This document shows, piece by piece, positions 1-5,705 of a stretch of 23,353 nt of DNA; within the stretch, counting starts at the first letter, position 1; each line of letters starts with the position of its first letter. A model generated the notes under the pieces. The model worked only from the letters and a program-made list of their open reading frames with translations, was not told the origin of the DNA and ran no database searches. Both the position numbers and the translations under genes were made by a program. The DNA is from a virus: positions 1 through 23,353 of IMG/VR virus record IMGVR_UViG_3300029448_000461, one strand, 5' to 3'.

Positions 1-1
1 T

Positions 2-772
2 CATGCTGTTCAGTTTGGTGATGAAAGTGGAACTGCTTCTAATCATTATCGTGGTTATATGGAATATGCCCATAATGGTGATAGTTTAAGGTTTGGTACT
101 GCATCTACAGAACGTATGCGAATACACTCAAATGGTAATGTTTCTATGCAGAATACTGATAACCAAGCTCTTTTAAAAATATACGGACACTTGCAATCAT
201 ACAATGGTCTTATGATACAAAATGGTACAAATAATAGTGGTGGTTTTTTTGTTGCTTTTAGAAAGTATGATAATGTTACAATAGGTAGTGTATCTCAAAA
301 TAATTCTGCAGTATCATTCAATACTTCTAGTGATTACAGATTAAAACAAAATGTTTCATATACTTGGGATGCAACAACAAGATTAAAGCAACTTAAACCT
401 GCCAGATTTAATTGGATATCAGATGACACTAATACTTTACAAGATGGATTTCTTGCACATGAAGTTTCATCGATAGTGCCAGAAGCTATTACTGGTACAA
501 AAGATGACACACAAAATATAGGTACAGTAAAAGATAAAGATGGTAATATTATAGATACCAATATATCTGAAGCACAGTATGCAGAGGGTAAAAAAGAAAC
601 TGTAGATAGTGATGGTAATAAAAAAGAGTCTTTATACCCATCAACACATACTTGGGAAAAAACTGGATCAGAAAATGTTTATCAACAAATTGATCATGCA
701 AAACTTGTGCCTTTACTCGTAAAAACAATCCAAGAATTAGAAGCAAGAATAACAGCATTGGAGAGTGCATAA
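2..772 (+). CDS. Tail fibre/spike C-terminus with peptidase S74 chaperone domain (5' partial)
   Basis: The frame is open to the window edge, so the gene starts upstream; 256 residues are visible. The N-terminal visible part has the ERMRI..NG.V signature common just before fibre chaperones. A peptidase S74 (intramolecular chaperone, endosialidase type) domain follows: SSDYRLKQNV near nt 329-358 contains the Ser and Lys of the self-cleavage dyad (S-D-x-R-L-K), then LKPARFNW and GFLAHEVSSIVPEA. In this family the domain trimerises the fibre and then cuts itself off just before the Ser. The C-terminus (LLVKTIQELEARITALES) is a short coiled coil. It is probably the receptor-binding fibre at the end of the tail module. 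The stop overlaps the next start (TAATG). Confidence 0.88.
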   Translation, partial: HAVQFGDESGTASNHYRGYMEYAHNGDSLRFGTASTERMRIHSNGNVSMQNTDNQALLKIYGHLQSYNGLMIQNGTNNSGGFFVAFRKYDNVTIGSVSQNNSAVSFNTSSDYRLKQNVSYTWDATTRLKQLKPARFNWISDDTNTLQDGFLAHEVSSIVPEAITGTKDDTQNIGTVKDKDGNIIDTNISEAQYAEGKKETVDSDGNKKESLYPSTHTWEKTGSENVYQQIDHAKLVPLLVKTIQELEARITALESA

Positions 773-1005
773 TGACTGAACAAACAAACGTAATTAATAT
801 TGATGGTAAAGAATTTGATATTGAAAAAGATCTAAATAAGGATCAGCAATATTTCATCAATCAGATCAGAAGTTGCCAAAGCAAATCAGCTAACTTGCGA
901 TTTGAATTAGATCAAATAACCATGTCTCAGGATGCTTTCACAAACAAACTTATTACATCAATTAAGACTGATGAAGAGGCTAGTTTGGCGAGTGAAGTCA
1001 GTTAA
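772..1005 (+). CDS. Small phage protein, DUF6447-like
   Basis: A 77-aa soluble protein. It starts with an INIDGKEFDIEKDL strand followed by a predicted helix rich in Gln, Arg and Leu, the pattern of DUF6447-type small phage proteins that often sit between tail fibre and lysis genes. Function is unknown; the helical part could form a coiled coil. It is coupled to both neighbours by TAATG overlaps (start at 772, next start at 1005), so it is translated as part of one operon with the fibre. The family call rests on resemblance only. Confidence 0.7.
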   Translation: MTEQTNVINIDGKEFDIEKDLNKDQQYFINQIRSCQSKSANLRFELDQITMSQDAFTNKLITSIKTDEEASLASEVS

Positions 1006-1244
1006 TGGAGTTAGATGTAGCAACCCTTTGGTCGGCAGTTATAACACTGATCCTGATGCCATTTGGTTGGGCATTTAGCAAAATGTTTTCTGAAGTCAAA
1101 AGACAACAAATATTATTGTCAAAAACAAGAGAAGAGATTGCATATAATTATGCAAGAAAAGATGATGTAAGAGATGACATTACAAAGCTAATGGATGCCT
1201 TACATAGACTTGAAGATAAATTAGACAAAGTTCTTTCAAAATAA
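1005..1244 (+). CDS. Small inner-membrane protein with cytoplasmic coiled coil, lysis-region
   Basis: 79 aa. Residues about 6-26 (ATLWSAVITLILMPFGWAF) are one hydrophobic segment; the rest is a charged helix ending in a heptad-like stretch (LMDALHRLEDKLDKVL). There is no signal peptidase or lipobox motif. Such single-TM, coiled-coil proteins are common next to phage lysozymes and may act as holin-like, antiholin or spanin-type accessories, but no specific family is recognised. It starts in a TAATG overlap with the preceding gene. Confidence 0.7.
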   Translation: MELDVATLWSAVITLILMPFGWAFSKMFSEVKRQQILLSKTREEIAYNYARKDDVRDDITKLMDALHRLEDKLDKVLSK

Positions 1245-1257
1245 ATTAGGTAAATAT

Positions 1258-2013
1258 ATGGTTTTTGGTATAGGCGAAGCTATGGCAGGCTATGCCCTTT
1301 TGCGTAGTGCGATTGCAGGAGTAAAAGGTGCGATTGAAACTGGAAAAGATGCGAAAAACATAGCTAAACTTGTCGGATCAATTTTTACAGCACAAGACCA
1401 AATCCAAAAAGAAAAAAATCATAACGTTACAGTCAAAGATCAATTTGGCATGGAAAACATTGTTTCCAGTGAGATTGATAAAGCAGAACTGGAAAGTCAG
1501 TTAAATGAGATTAGACTTCTTTGCAATATGAAATATGGATCTGATTTTTGGTCTAATTGTTTGCAGATTAGAAACAATGCTTTAGCTGAACAAAAAGAAA
1601 AAGAAAAAAAAGCTAGAATTAGAAAAGCACAAGAAGCAAAAGAATTAAGACATAATCTATTTATATTACTTTCTATTGTGGTTGTTGCAGGATTTATATT
1701 TGTAGCTTTTGCACTTTATCAAAAAGCCTTTGCTAAGGAATATACAAGAAGCCAAAAGATACATCGTGGAGATATTGTATTAATTAAGACAACCACTTGC
1801 AGATTATTTGCTCAAGATATTAAAGATAATGGATCGACTAGATGGTGTTTTTATCAAACTAGAATTGGCTTTAACAGAAAATATTCAACAATAACTCAAG
1901 ATAGTGTTTCTTTTTGTCAAAGAGAATTTAAATGCAGAATAAATGCGTTAACTGATAGTCCGCCAAAAGAAGTTAACGATACTATGAAAAATCTAAACAA
2001 AGGCTTTAATTAA
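1258..2013 (+). CDS. Membrane-anchored protein of unknown function with Cys-containing C-terminal domain
   Basis: 251 aa. Layout: a Gly/Ala-rich amphipathic N-terminus (1-45), a charged helical region (45-130, very Lys/Glu-rich at 112-130), one strong TM segment at about 133-154 (LFILLSIVVVAGFIFVAFAL), and a C-terminal domain of about 95 residues with four cysteines (C181, C197, C220, C226) that could form two disulfides if exported. The positive charges before the TM favour a cytoplasmic N-terminus and periplasmic C-terminus. It lies between tail fibre and lysozyme, so a role in lysis or in the cell envelope during infection is possible. No family recognised. Confidence 0.7.
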   Translation: MVFGIGEAMAGYALLRSAIAGVKGAIETGKDAKNIAKLVGSIFTAQDQIQKEKNHNVTVKDQFGMENIVSSEIDKAELESQLNEIRLLCNMKYGSDFWSNCLQIRNNALAEQKEKEKKARIRKAQEAKELRHNLFILLSIVVVAGFIFVAFALYQKAFAKEYTRSQKIHRGDIVLIKTTTCRLFAQDIKDNGSTRWCFYQTRIGFNRKYSTITQDSVSFCQREFKCRINALTDSPPKEVNDTMKNLNKGFN

Positions 2014-2097
2014 TGAATTTTTTTTTATTTAAATTTTTTAATAAAATTGGGAATTATTTCTACAATAAATATTGCATCAATTTGAGGAAAAGAAGAA

Positions 2098-2550
2098 ATG
2101 AAAACTAATCTAATTAATCAACTCCGCAGGCATGAAGGATTGAGATTAAAACCTTATCAGTGTAGTGGAGATCCGCCCAAATGGACAATTGGTTTTGGTA
2201 GGAACATAGAAGATAATGGTATTACGCAAGAAGAGGCTGAGATCATGCTTTTAAACGACCTTAAAATGGTCGAGGAAGAGTTAAATGGTCATGTTTGGTA
2301 TGATGGGTTATCTGAGACAAGAAAGGCTGTATTGCAGAATATGAGTTTCAATATTGGATTTCCAACTTTAAAAAAATTTTCTAACTTTTTGGGTTGTCTT
2401 ACCAATAATGATTTTGAAGGTGCATCAAAAGAAATGTTAGTTGGATCTGATGGTGTTTCTGAGAGCAAATGGGCATCTCAGGTTGGCAAAAGAGCATATG
2501 AACTAGCTGAACAAATGAAAACTGATCAGTGGCAAGATGAGAGATTTTAA
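2098..2550 (+). CDS. Endolysin, GH24 T4-type lysozyme (muramidase)
   Basis: 150 aa, a usual length for phage GH24 lysozymes. The active-site region reads RRHEGLRLKPYQC followed by WTIGFGRN: Glu13 is the catalytic acid, Cys22 takes the place of T4 Asp20 (as in P21/P1-type endolysins) and Thr30 corresponds to T4 Thr26, with two extra residues (the PP of GDPP) between Cys and Thr. The C-terminal half has the family's VLQNMSFNIGFPTLKKF helix. It hydrolyses the MurNAc-GlcNAc bond of peptidoglycan. There is no N-terminal signal or SAR segment, so it should depend on a holin, consistent with the holin gene 9 bp downstream. Confidence 0.9.
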   Translation: MKTNLINQLRRHEGLRLKPYQCSGDPPKWTIGFGRNIEDNGITQEEAEIMLLNDLKMVEEELNGHVWYDGLSETRKAVLQNMSFNIGFPTLKKFSNFLGCLTNNDFEGASKEMLVGSDGVSESKWASQVGKRAYELAEQMKTDQWQDERF

Positions 2551-2559
2551 GGAGATAAA

Positions 2560-2952
2560 ATGTTACCATTAATAACAGCGATTGCTCCATTAATAGGAGA
2601 TATAGTTAAGGAAGCAATTCCTGATCCTGATAAAAAAGTTGATGCTGAAAATAAAGTTAGATTGGCATTATTAGAAAATTCAAAACAAATTGAGGCTTCA
2701 GCAAGTTCTATTATATTGGCTGAGGCGAAGTCAGAAAGTTGGATAGCTTCTAGTTGGAGACCAATCTTAATGATGAATATAACAGCTATAGTTTCGGTTA
2801 ATTTTCTAGTGTTTCCACTGGTTGAAGTTTTCACTGGAACTAAGTTATCAATACCCCTGCCACCTGAATTATGGACACTCCTGACAGTCGGAGTTGGTGG
2901 CTATACAATAGGAAGATCAGGAGAAAAGATTGCACAAAATCTAAAAAAATAG
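2560..2952 (+). CDS. Holin, GTA_holin_3TM-like
   Basis: 130 aa. The N-terminus (MLPLITAIAPLIGDIVKEAIPDP) is hydrophobic to amphipathic, followed by an acidic/Ala helix with KSESWIASSWRPILM, the W-x-x-SWRP signature of the 'holin of 3TMs' family first described in alphaproteobacterial gene transfer agents. Two further hydrophobic segments follow at about 71-92 and 102-120 (LWTLLTVGVGGYTIGRSG). Holins of this type permeabilise the inner membrane so the lysozyme can reach peptidoglycan. RBS AAGGAGATAAAATG. It is the last gene before the attachment region. Confidence 0.85.
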   Translation: MLPLITAIAPLIGDIVKEAIPDPDKKVDAENKVRLALLENSKQIEASASSIILAEAKSESWIASSWRPILMMNITAIVSVNFLVFPLVEVFTGTKLSIPLPPELWTLLTVGVGGYTIGRSGEKIAQNLKK

Positions 2953-2956
2953 TAAT

Positions 2957-3006
2957 AGTGATAAATTAATTTATTTAAAAATAAAGTGATAAATAAAGTG
3001 ATAAAT
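2957..3006 (+). repeat. Left cluster of AGTGATAAAT repeats (candidate P-arm integrase sites)
   Basis: Exact copies of AGTGATAAAT at 2957-2966, 2985-2994 and 2997-3006; the last two form a perfect tandem with a 12-bp period. All have the same orientation. They lie 45-95 bp left of the tRNA-derived core, the place where tyrosine integrase arm-type sites are expected. The role is inferred. Confidence 0.65.
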
Positions 3007-3050
3007 GGAAACTATTAACCTATATATACAGCCAAAAATGGAGCAAAAAT

Positions 3051-3101
3051 GTCAGGCTCATAACCTGAAGGTCGTAGGTTCAAATCCTACCCCCGCAACC
3101 A
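3051..3101 (+). other. attP core: 3' half of an initiator tRNA-fMet(CAT) gene
   Basis: The segment contains a full anticodon arm (TCAGG-CTCATAA-CCTGA), the variable loop AGGTC, a T arm (GTAGG-TTCAAAT-CCTAC) and the 3' acceptor strand CCCCGCA-ACCA. The 5' half (acceptor strand, D arm) is absent: the upstream sequence is AT-rich and cannot pair with CCCCGCA. The T arm, the acceptor CCCCGCAACCA and the CTCATAA loop match initiator rather than elongator tRNA-Met; the A29-U41 pair in place of G29-C41 is the form known from alphaproteobacteria. A tRNA 3' half inside a phage genome with an integrase is the classic attachment-site arrangement: it rebuilds the host gene on integration. Confidence 0.87.
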
Positions 3102-3133
3102 ACTTATTCAATAAAATCAATGACTTATACGAT

Positions 3134-3164
3134 CCTCAAAGACTTCGGTTTTTGGGGTTTTTTT
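3134..3164 (+). terminator. Rho-independent terminator of the lysis operon
   Basis: A 10-bp stem, CCTCAAAGAC / GTTTTTGGGG with two G-T wobbles, closed by a TTCG tetraloop (3144-3147) and followed by seven Ts (3158-3164). It should stop + strand transcripts from the late/lysis genes after the attachment core. Confidence 0.9.
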
Positions 3165-3189
3165 GCGTTTTAAGCCTGATAACGATCAC

Positions 3190-3310
3190 AGAGTGATAAA
3201 TAAAGTGATAAATGTTCGTCAGGCATAGTTCCCTTTTTTTGAAATAATAGTTGCATAATAGGTATAATAGTGCATAATAGAGGAATAAAATCGCTTTTAG
3301 AGTGATAAAT
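3190..3310 (+). repeat. Right cluster of AGTGATAAAT repeats (candidate P'-arm integrase sites)
   Basis: Exact copies of AGTGATAAAT at 3192-3201, 3204-3213 and 3301-3310. The first two repeat the 12-bp-period tandem of the left cluster in the same orientation; the third lies downstream of the -10 of the integrase-operon promoter, so binding there could also repress transcription. Together with the left cluster there are six identical copies flanking the tRNA core. Confidence 0.65.
3239..3268 (+). promoter_or_regulatory. Promoter for the leader ORF-five genes-integrase operon
   Basis: -35 TTGAAA (3239-3244), 18-bp spacer, perfect -10 TATAAT (3263-3268). The -10 lies between two copies of TGCATAATAG (3252-3261 and 3271-3280), a possible regulator site. 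The nearest downstream gene is the leader ORF at 3329. Confidence 0.7.
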
Positions 3311-3328
3311 TTAAATTGGAGAGTTTAA

Positions 3329-3412
3329 GTGAAAATAAAAAAAATAATTTTTTTCCAAGAAAAAGTACTTCTCAATCGTACTACTATTAGAACATTAAAT
3401 TGGAGCAACTAA
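3329..3412 (+). CDS. Short leader ORF, 27 aa (GTG start)
   Basis: GTG at 3329 preceded by TTGGAGAGTTTAA, a good ribosome-binding site. It encodes a basic 27-aa peptide beginning MKIKKIIFFQEK and stops at TAA 3410-3412, overlapping the next ATG in the same TAATG arrangement as every other gene of this operon. The TTAAATTGGAG preceding it (3311-3321) is repeated before the next gene (3395-3405). It may be a real micro-protein or a leader that couples translation to the next gene. No homologue recognised. Confidence 0.4.
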   Translation: MKIKKIIFFQEKVLLNRTTIRTLNWSN

Positions 3413-4035
3413 TGAATACAACAAATAAAACATCAAAATACATAGAACAAGCAATCGACCTTTCATCAAAAGGTTACTTTTTATCTAAATCTTCACAAAA
3501 GCAAGCTATAGATAATCTTAATAGAGCATATGATAATCTTACTGATTATTCTAATATCAAATTTCCTAAAGGATCTACTCCTCAACAAAAATGGGAATTT
3601 AGATTTGATCTGCCTCAAAATTTACATCATGTTAACGAAAAGCATAGACCTATATTTGATAAGTGCGGTCTAGATGTTGAGTACATCATGCAAGTTTCAG
3701 AAATAAGATCTTTAGTTAAATCTATGGATATTATCAAACCTTCTAAAGATAATGCTGAACAAAAGTTAAATGATATAATTATTAAAATGGCTAAAGAGCA
3801 TCCTAAAAAAGAAGGTGTTATTAGTCTTAAAACTTATAATTTTGCTGAAGATGAAGTTGACCTTTTGGAGAAGTCATTTGGCAGTATCAAGGGCAGGGTT
3901 AATTATGATTGGCATCATGTAACTAACCAATATGGAACATCATTTATTAGGGTGTTTTGGTATCTTGATATGAAGGTTACTAAATTATCAACAATCCTTT
4001 CTTTAGCAAGCAAAGAAAAGAAGGGAGCAAACTAA
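3412..4035 (+). CDS. Unknown phage protein, 207 aa, lysogeny operon
   Basis: ATG at 3412 is chosen over the in-frame TTG at 3400 because GGAG (3402-3405) sits 6 nt before the ATG and the TAATG overlap with the leader ORF matches the other junctions. The product is soluble, Lys/Asn/Asp-rich, with no signal or membrane segment; the N-terminal 60 residues look helical. It ends in Lys-Lys-Gly-Ala-Asn, forced by the GGAGCAAACTAA junction sequence. No family recognised. It is the first long gene of the operon that ends in integrase, so host-interaction, immunity or excision control are all open. Confidence 0.65.
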   Translation: MNTTNKTSKYIEQAIDLSSKGYFLSKSSQKQAIDNLNRAYDNLTDYSNIKFPKGSTPQQKWEFRFDLPQNLHHVNEKHRPIFDKCGLDVEYIMQVSEIRSLVKSMDIIKPSKDNAEQKLNDIIIKMAKEHPKKEGVISLKTYNFAEDEVDLLEKSFGSIKGRVNYDWHHVTNQYGTSFIRVFWYLDMKVTKLSTILSLASKEKKGAN

Positions 4036-4037
4036 TG
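4023..4037 (+). repeat. Repeated gene-junction element GGGAGCAAACTAATG
   Basis: The 15-mer spanning SD (GGGAG), stop (TAA) and start (ATG) recurs exactly at 4595-4609 and 4969-4983; the 14-mer GGAGCAAACTAATG occurs at 5694-5707, and GGAGCAACTAATG (one A missing) at 3402-3414. It makes each upstream protein end in Gly-Ala-Asn and couples translation through a one-base stop/start overlap. Only the 5349 junction differs (GAGGGGCAAGAATAATG). Confidence 0.85.
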
Positions 4038-4607
4038 AAAAGTATTTGGTCAATCAATAGTGGTAGGGGCGATAAAATGTTTTGCCTTTACCACACTTTT
4101 GATGAGTACACTTCATATGGAATGTATGAAAAGACAGTTCATATAACTAATTTGTCCACTGACTATGATAAGGCAGTTATCGTTGCTAAGTCTTTATATA
4201 AGTCTCATGCAGATAAATTTTCAAAATTATTTATTCCATCTAAATGGGATCTTCAAAAAATTATTAAAGATGGTTCTTCTGAGAAAAGAACAAAGCCAGT
4301 TTTTTATCAAGATGATGAGCCTAAAGTTATCTATCCATCAAGTTCTTTTGTTGGTGCTGTAGGAGAGACAGCTTCATTAAGATTAGGTGTAACAGATAGC
4401 TTTTATTTTGATGGGTACTTTGGCAAATCTTTATGCACTAAGTTTGTGGATGTTAATCACAATATCTATACGACTTATGCTTCATCTAAGTTTGTTAGAG
4501 AACTCAAAGTTGGCGATACAATTAATTGCATTGCTGAAGTCAAAGATCATAAAAATTACGATGAGGAAAAAACTACAATTATTAAAAATGTTAAGGGAGC
4601 AAACTAA
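4035..4607 (+). CDS. Unknown protein with probable C-terminal OB-fold-like domain, 190 aa
   Basis: The N-terminal 90 residues (Tyr/Lys-rich; KAVIVAKSLYKSHADKF) are unrecognised. Residues about 107-188 follow a pattern seen in several phage nucleic-acid proteins: SFVGAVGE, an aromatic YFDGYFGKS, F-x-D-x-x-x-N-x-x-x-x-Y, VGDTINCIAEVKDH, Y, then T-x-x-x-x-V-K. It resembles OB-fold modules that end in a 'G..VKxHxxY.G.K.T.L.R' motif. Single-strand DNA or RNA binding is therefore possible, but inferred. It starts with the GGGAGCAAACTAATG junction and ends with a second copy. Confidence 0.62.
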   Translation: MKSIWSINSGRGDKMFCLYHTFDEYTSYGMYEKTVHITNLSTDYDKAVIVAKSLYKSHADKFSKLFIPSKWDLQKIIKDGSSEKRTKPVFYQDDEPKVIYPSSSFVGAVGETASLRLGVTDSFYFDGYFGKSLCTKFVDVNHNIYTTYASSKFVRELKVGDTINCIAEVKDHKNYDEEKTTIIKNVKGAN

Positions 4608-4981
4608 TGGATATTAGATTTTATAGAGAAGAAAGTTCTAAGGAACTTGGTATAGAAGCACAATGCAATTATATCGTTATGCTTAAAGAAATTGGTAAGC
4701 TATATAAATTGTTACCTTATACTATTTGGTATTGTGATGACACTAGATGTTATGTCGCAGTAAAAATCAAAACATATCAATATAGAAATCCACATTTACA
4801 TGATGTTTTAGACTGTGGAAACCACGAAGAATGGTCTGAAGCATTTAACACATTAAAAGATGCAAAAGAATATATCTATAATGAAGTTAAATCAGGATCA
4901 ACAATTAATGGATGTATCGTTAATGGAAAGTGTGTTGAAGGCAGATCAGAAGCATTTAAAAGAATAGAGGGAGCAAACTAA
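4607..4981 (+). CDS. Unknown phage protein, 124 aa
   Basis: A soluble protein with alternating strands (YVAVKIKTYQY) and a helical WSEAFNTLKDAKEYIYNEV segment. Five cysteines are scattered (C20, C43, C48, C70, C103 region) without a CxxC pair, so no zinc motif is evident. Both ends are TAATG junctions with the GGGAGCAAACTAATG sequence. No family recognised; its co-transcription with integrase suggests a lysogeny or early accessory role. Confidence 0.62.
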   Translation: MDIRFYREESSKELGIEAQCNYIVMLKEIGKLYKLLPYTIWYCDDTRCYVAVKIKTYQYRNPHLHDVLDCGNHEEWSEAFNTLKDAKEYIYNEVKSGSTINGCIVNGKCVEGRSEAFKRIEGAN

Positions 4982-5349
4982 TGAAAATTAAAGCAACTGT
5001 AACAATCGAAATTGATGAGCAACAATATATAGACACTTATAAAGATAGTGATCCTGATTATTCAAGGGAACTTCATATTGATGATATGTATCAAGACATT
5101 TTAGGATCTGCTCAAAATGGTGTTAAAGAATGGGGAAAGGCTCTTAGTTTTAAATTTAAAATTAAGAATGAGCATGAAGCAAATAATAATAGATACAAAG
5201 AACTTCATGGAAAACATCAAGCACAAATCGATACTTTAATTAATAAAATAGCTTCTCATCAAAGTTCTACAATGAACCAAAACATTATGGATGCAGTCAA
5301 TGATGCAATGATGAAAATTGAAATGGATTTTATTGAGGGGCAAGAATAA
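4981..5349 (+). CDS. Unknown phage protein, 122 aa
   Basis: It begins with a strand rich in alternating residues (KIKATVTIEIDEQQY), then acidic and helical regions; the last 60 residues are Gln/His/Asn-rich and probably helical. This is the only member of the cassette whose 3' junction departs from the pattern: it ends ...GQE with GAGGGGCAAGAATAATG, still a TAATG overlap. It has no membrane segment and no known motif. Confidence 0.62.
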   Translation: MKIKATVTIEIDEQQYIDTYKDSDPDYSRELHIDDMYQDILGSAQNGVKEWGKALSFKFKIKNEHEANNNRYKELHGKHQAQIDTLINKIASHQSSTMNQNIMDAVNDAMMKIEMDFIEGQE

Positions 5350-5705
5350 TGGCAATTTATTATGAGTTTCAAATAGAAGTTACAAACAATGAAGGAAGCA
5401 TTGAAGATCCAAATGTTTTTCTAGTAATACAAAATGGAAAAGTTTTGCCTGATTATTTGATCCCTAATAATTTTGTAAAAGATTATGTCAATTCAAGTTT
5501 TGAAGATGATGGATGTATTAAAAAGGGATTTGTTACTGAAAATGAATTACATGAATTTGCAATAATGAAAATGGTCATCACTGAAGATGAAGGATGTATT
5601 GATAGAGAATATTTTTATCTCAATGAACATGGATCACTTCCAAATGGATTACCTCAATATGTGCAAAATGCTTTTGATAAATGTTTAATGGAAGGAGCAA
5701 ACTAA
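5349..5705 (+). CDS. Unknown acidic phage protein, 118 aa
   Basis: An acidic protein with an N-terminal strand (YYEFQIEVTN) and two DDGCI/DEGCI turns spaced about 32 residues apart, hinting at an internal duplication (DDGCIKKGFV and DEGCIDREYF). It has three cysteines and no CxxC. It lies immediately upstream of integrase and ends Met-Glu-Gly-Ala-Asn at a GGAGCAAACTAATG junction. Genes in this position are sometimes excisionases, but there is no visible helix-turn-helix or winged-helix signature to support that. Confidence 0.62.
   Translation: MAIYYEFQIEVTNNEGSIEDPNVFLVIQNGKVLPDYLIPNNFVKDYVNSSFEDDGCIKKGFVTENELHEFAIMKMVITEDEGCIDREYFYLNEHGSLPNGLPQYVQNAFDKCLMEGAN

Noticed and set aside
549-770. 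Leu/Phe-rich - strand ORF under the tail-fibre gene
   Set aside because: Shadow of the S74 reading frame; no RBS and hydrophobic composition expected from the reverse strand of Glu/Lys-rich coding sequence.
3020-3101. A complete tRNA-Met gene
   Set aside because: Only the anticodon arm to CCA is present; upstream bases cannot form a D arm or pair with the acceptor strand CCCCGCA.
3005-3196. 63-aa ORF across the attachment region
   Set aside because: It runs through the tRNA-derived core and the terminator hairpin, has no RBS, and its composition follows the tRNA; a chance frame.
2983-3213. CRISPR-like array
   Set aside because: Repeats are 10-12 bp with direct tandem spacing, no spacers of regular length and no cas genes; they suit integrase arm sites.
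4165-4617. Two alternative + frames within the 4035-4607 gene
   Set aside because: Leu/Ile-rich off-frame shadows; the 4035 frame has the coupled TAATG junctions and the OB-like motif.
5681-5704. Earlier integrase start at 5681
   Set aside because: That ATG lies within the previous gene and has no SD; ATG 5705 has the operon's standard GGAGCAAACTAATG junction.
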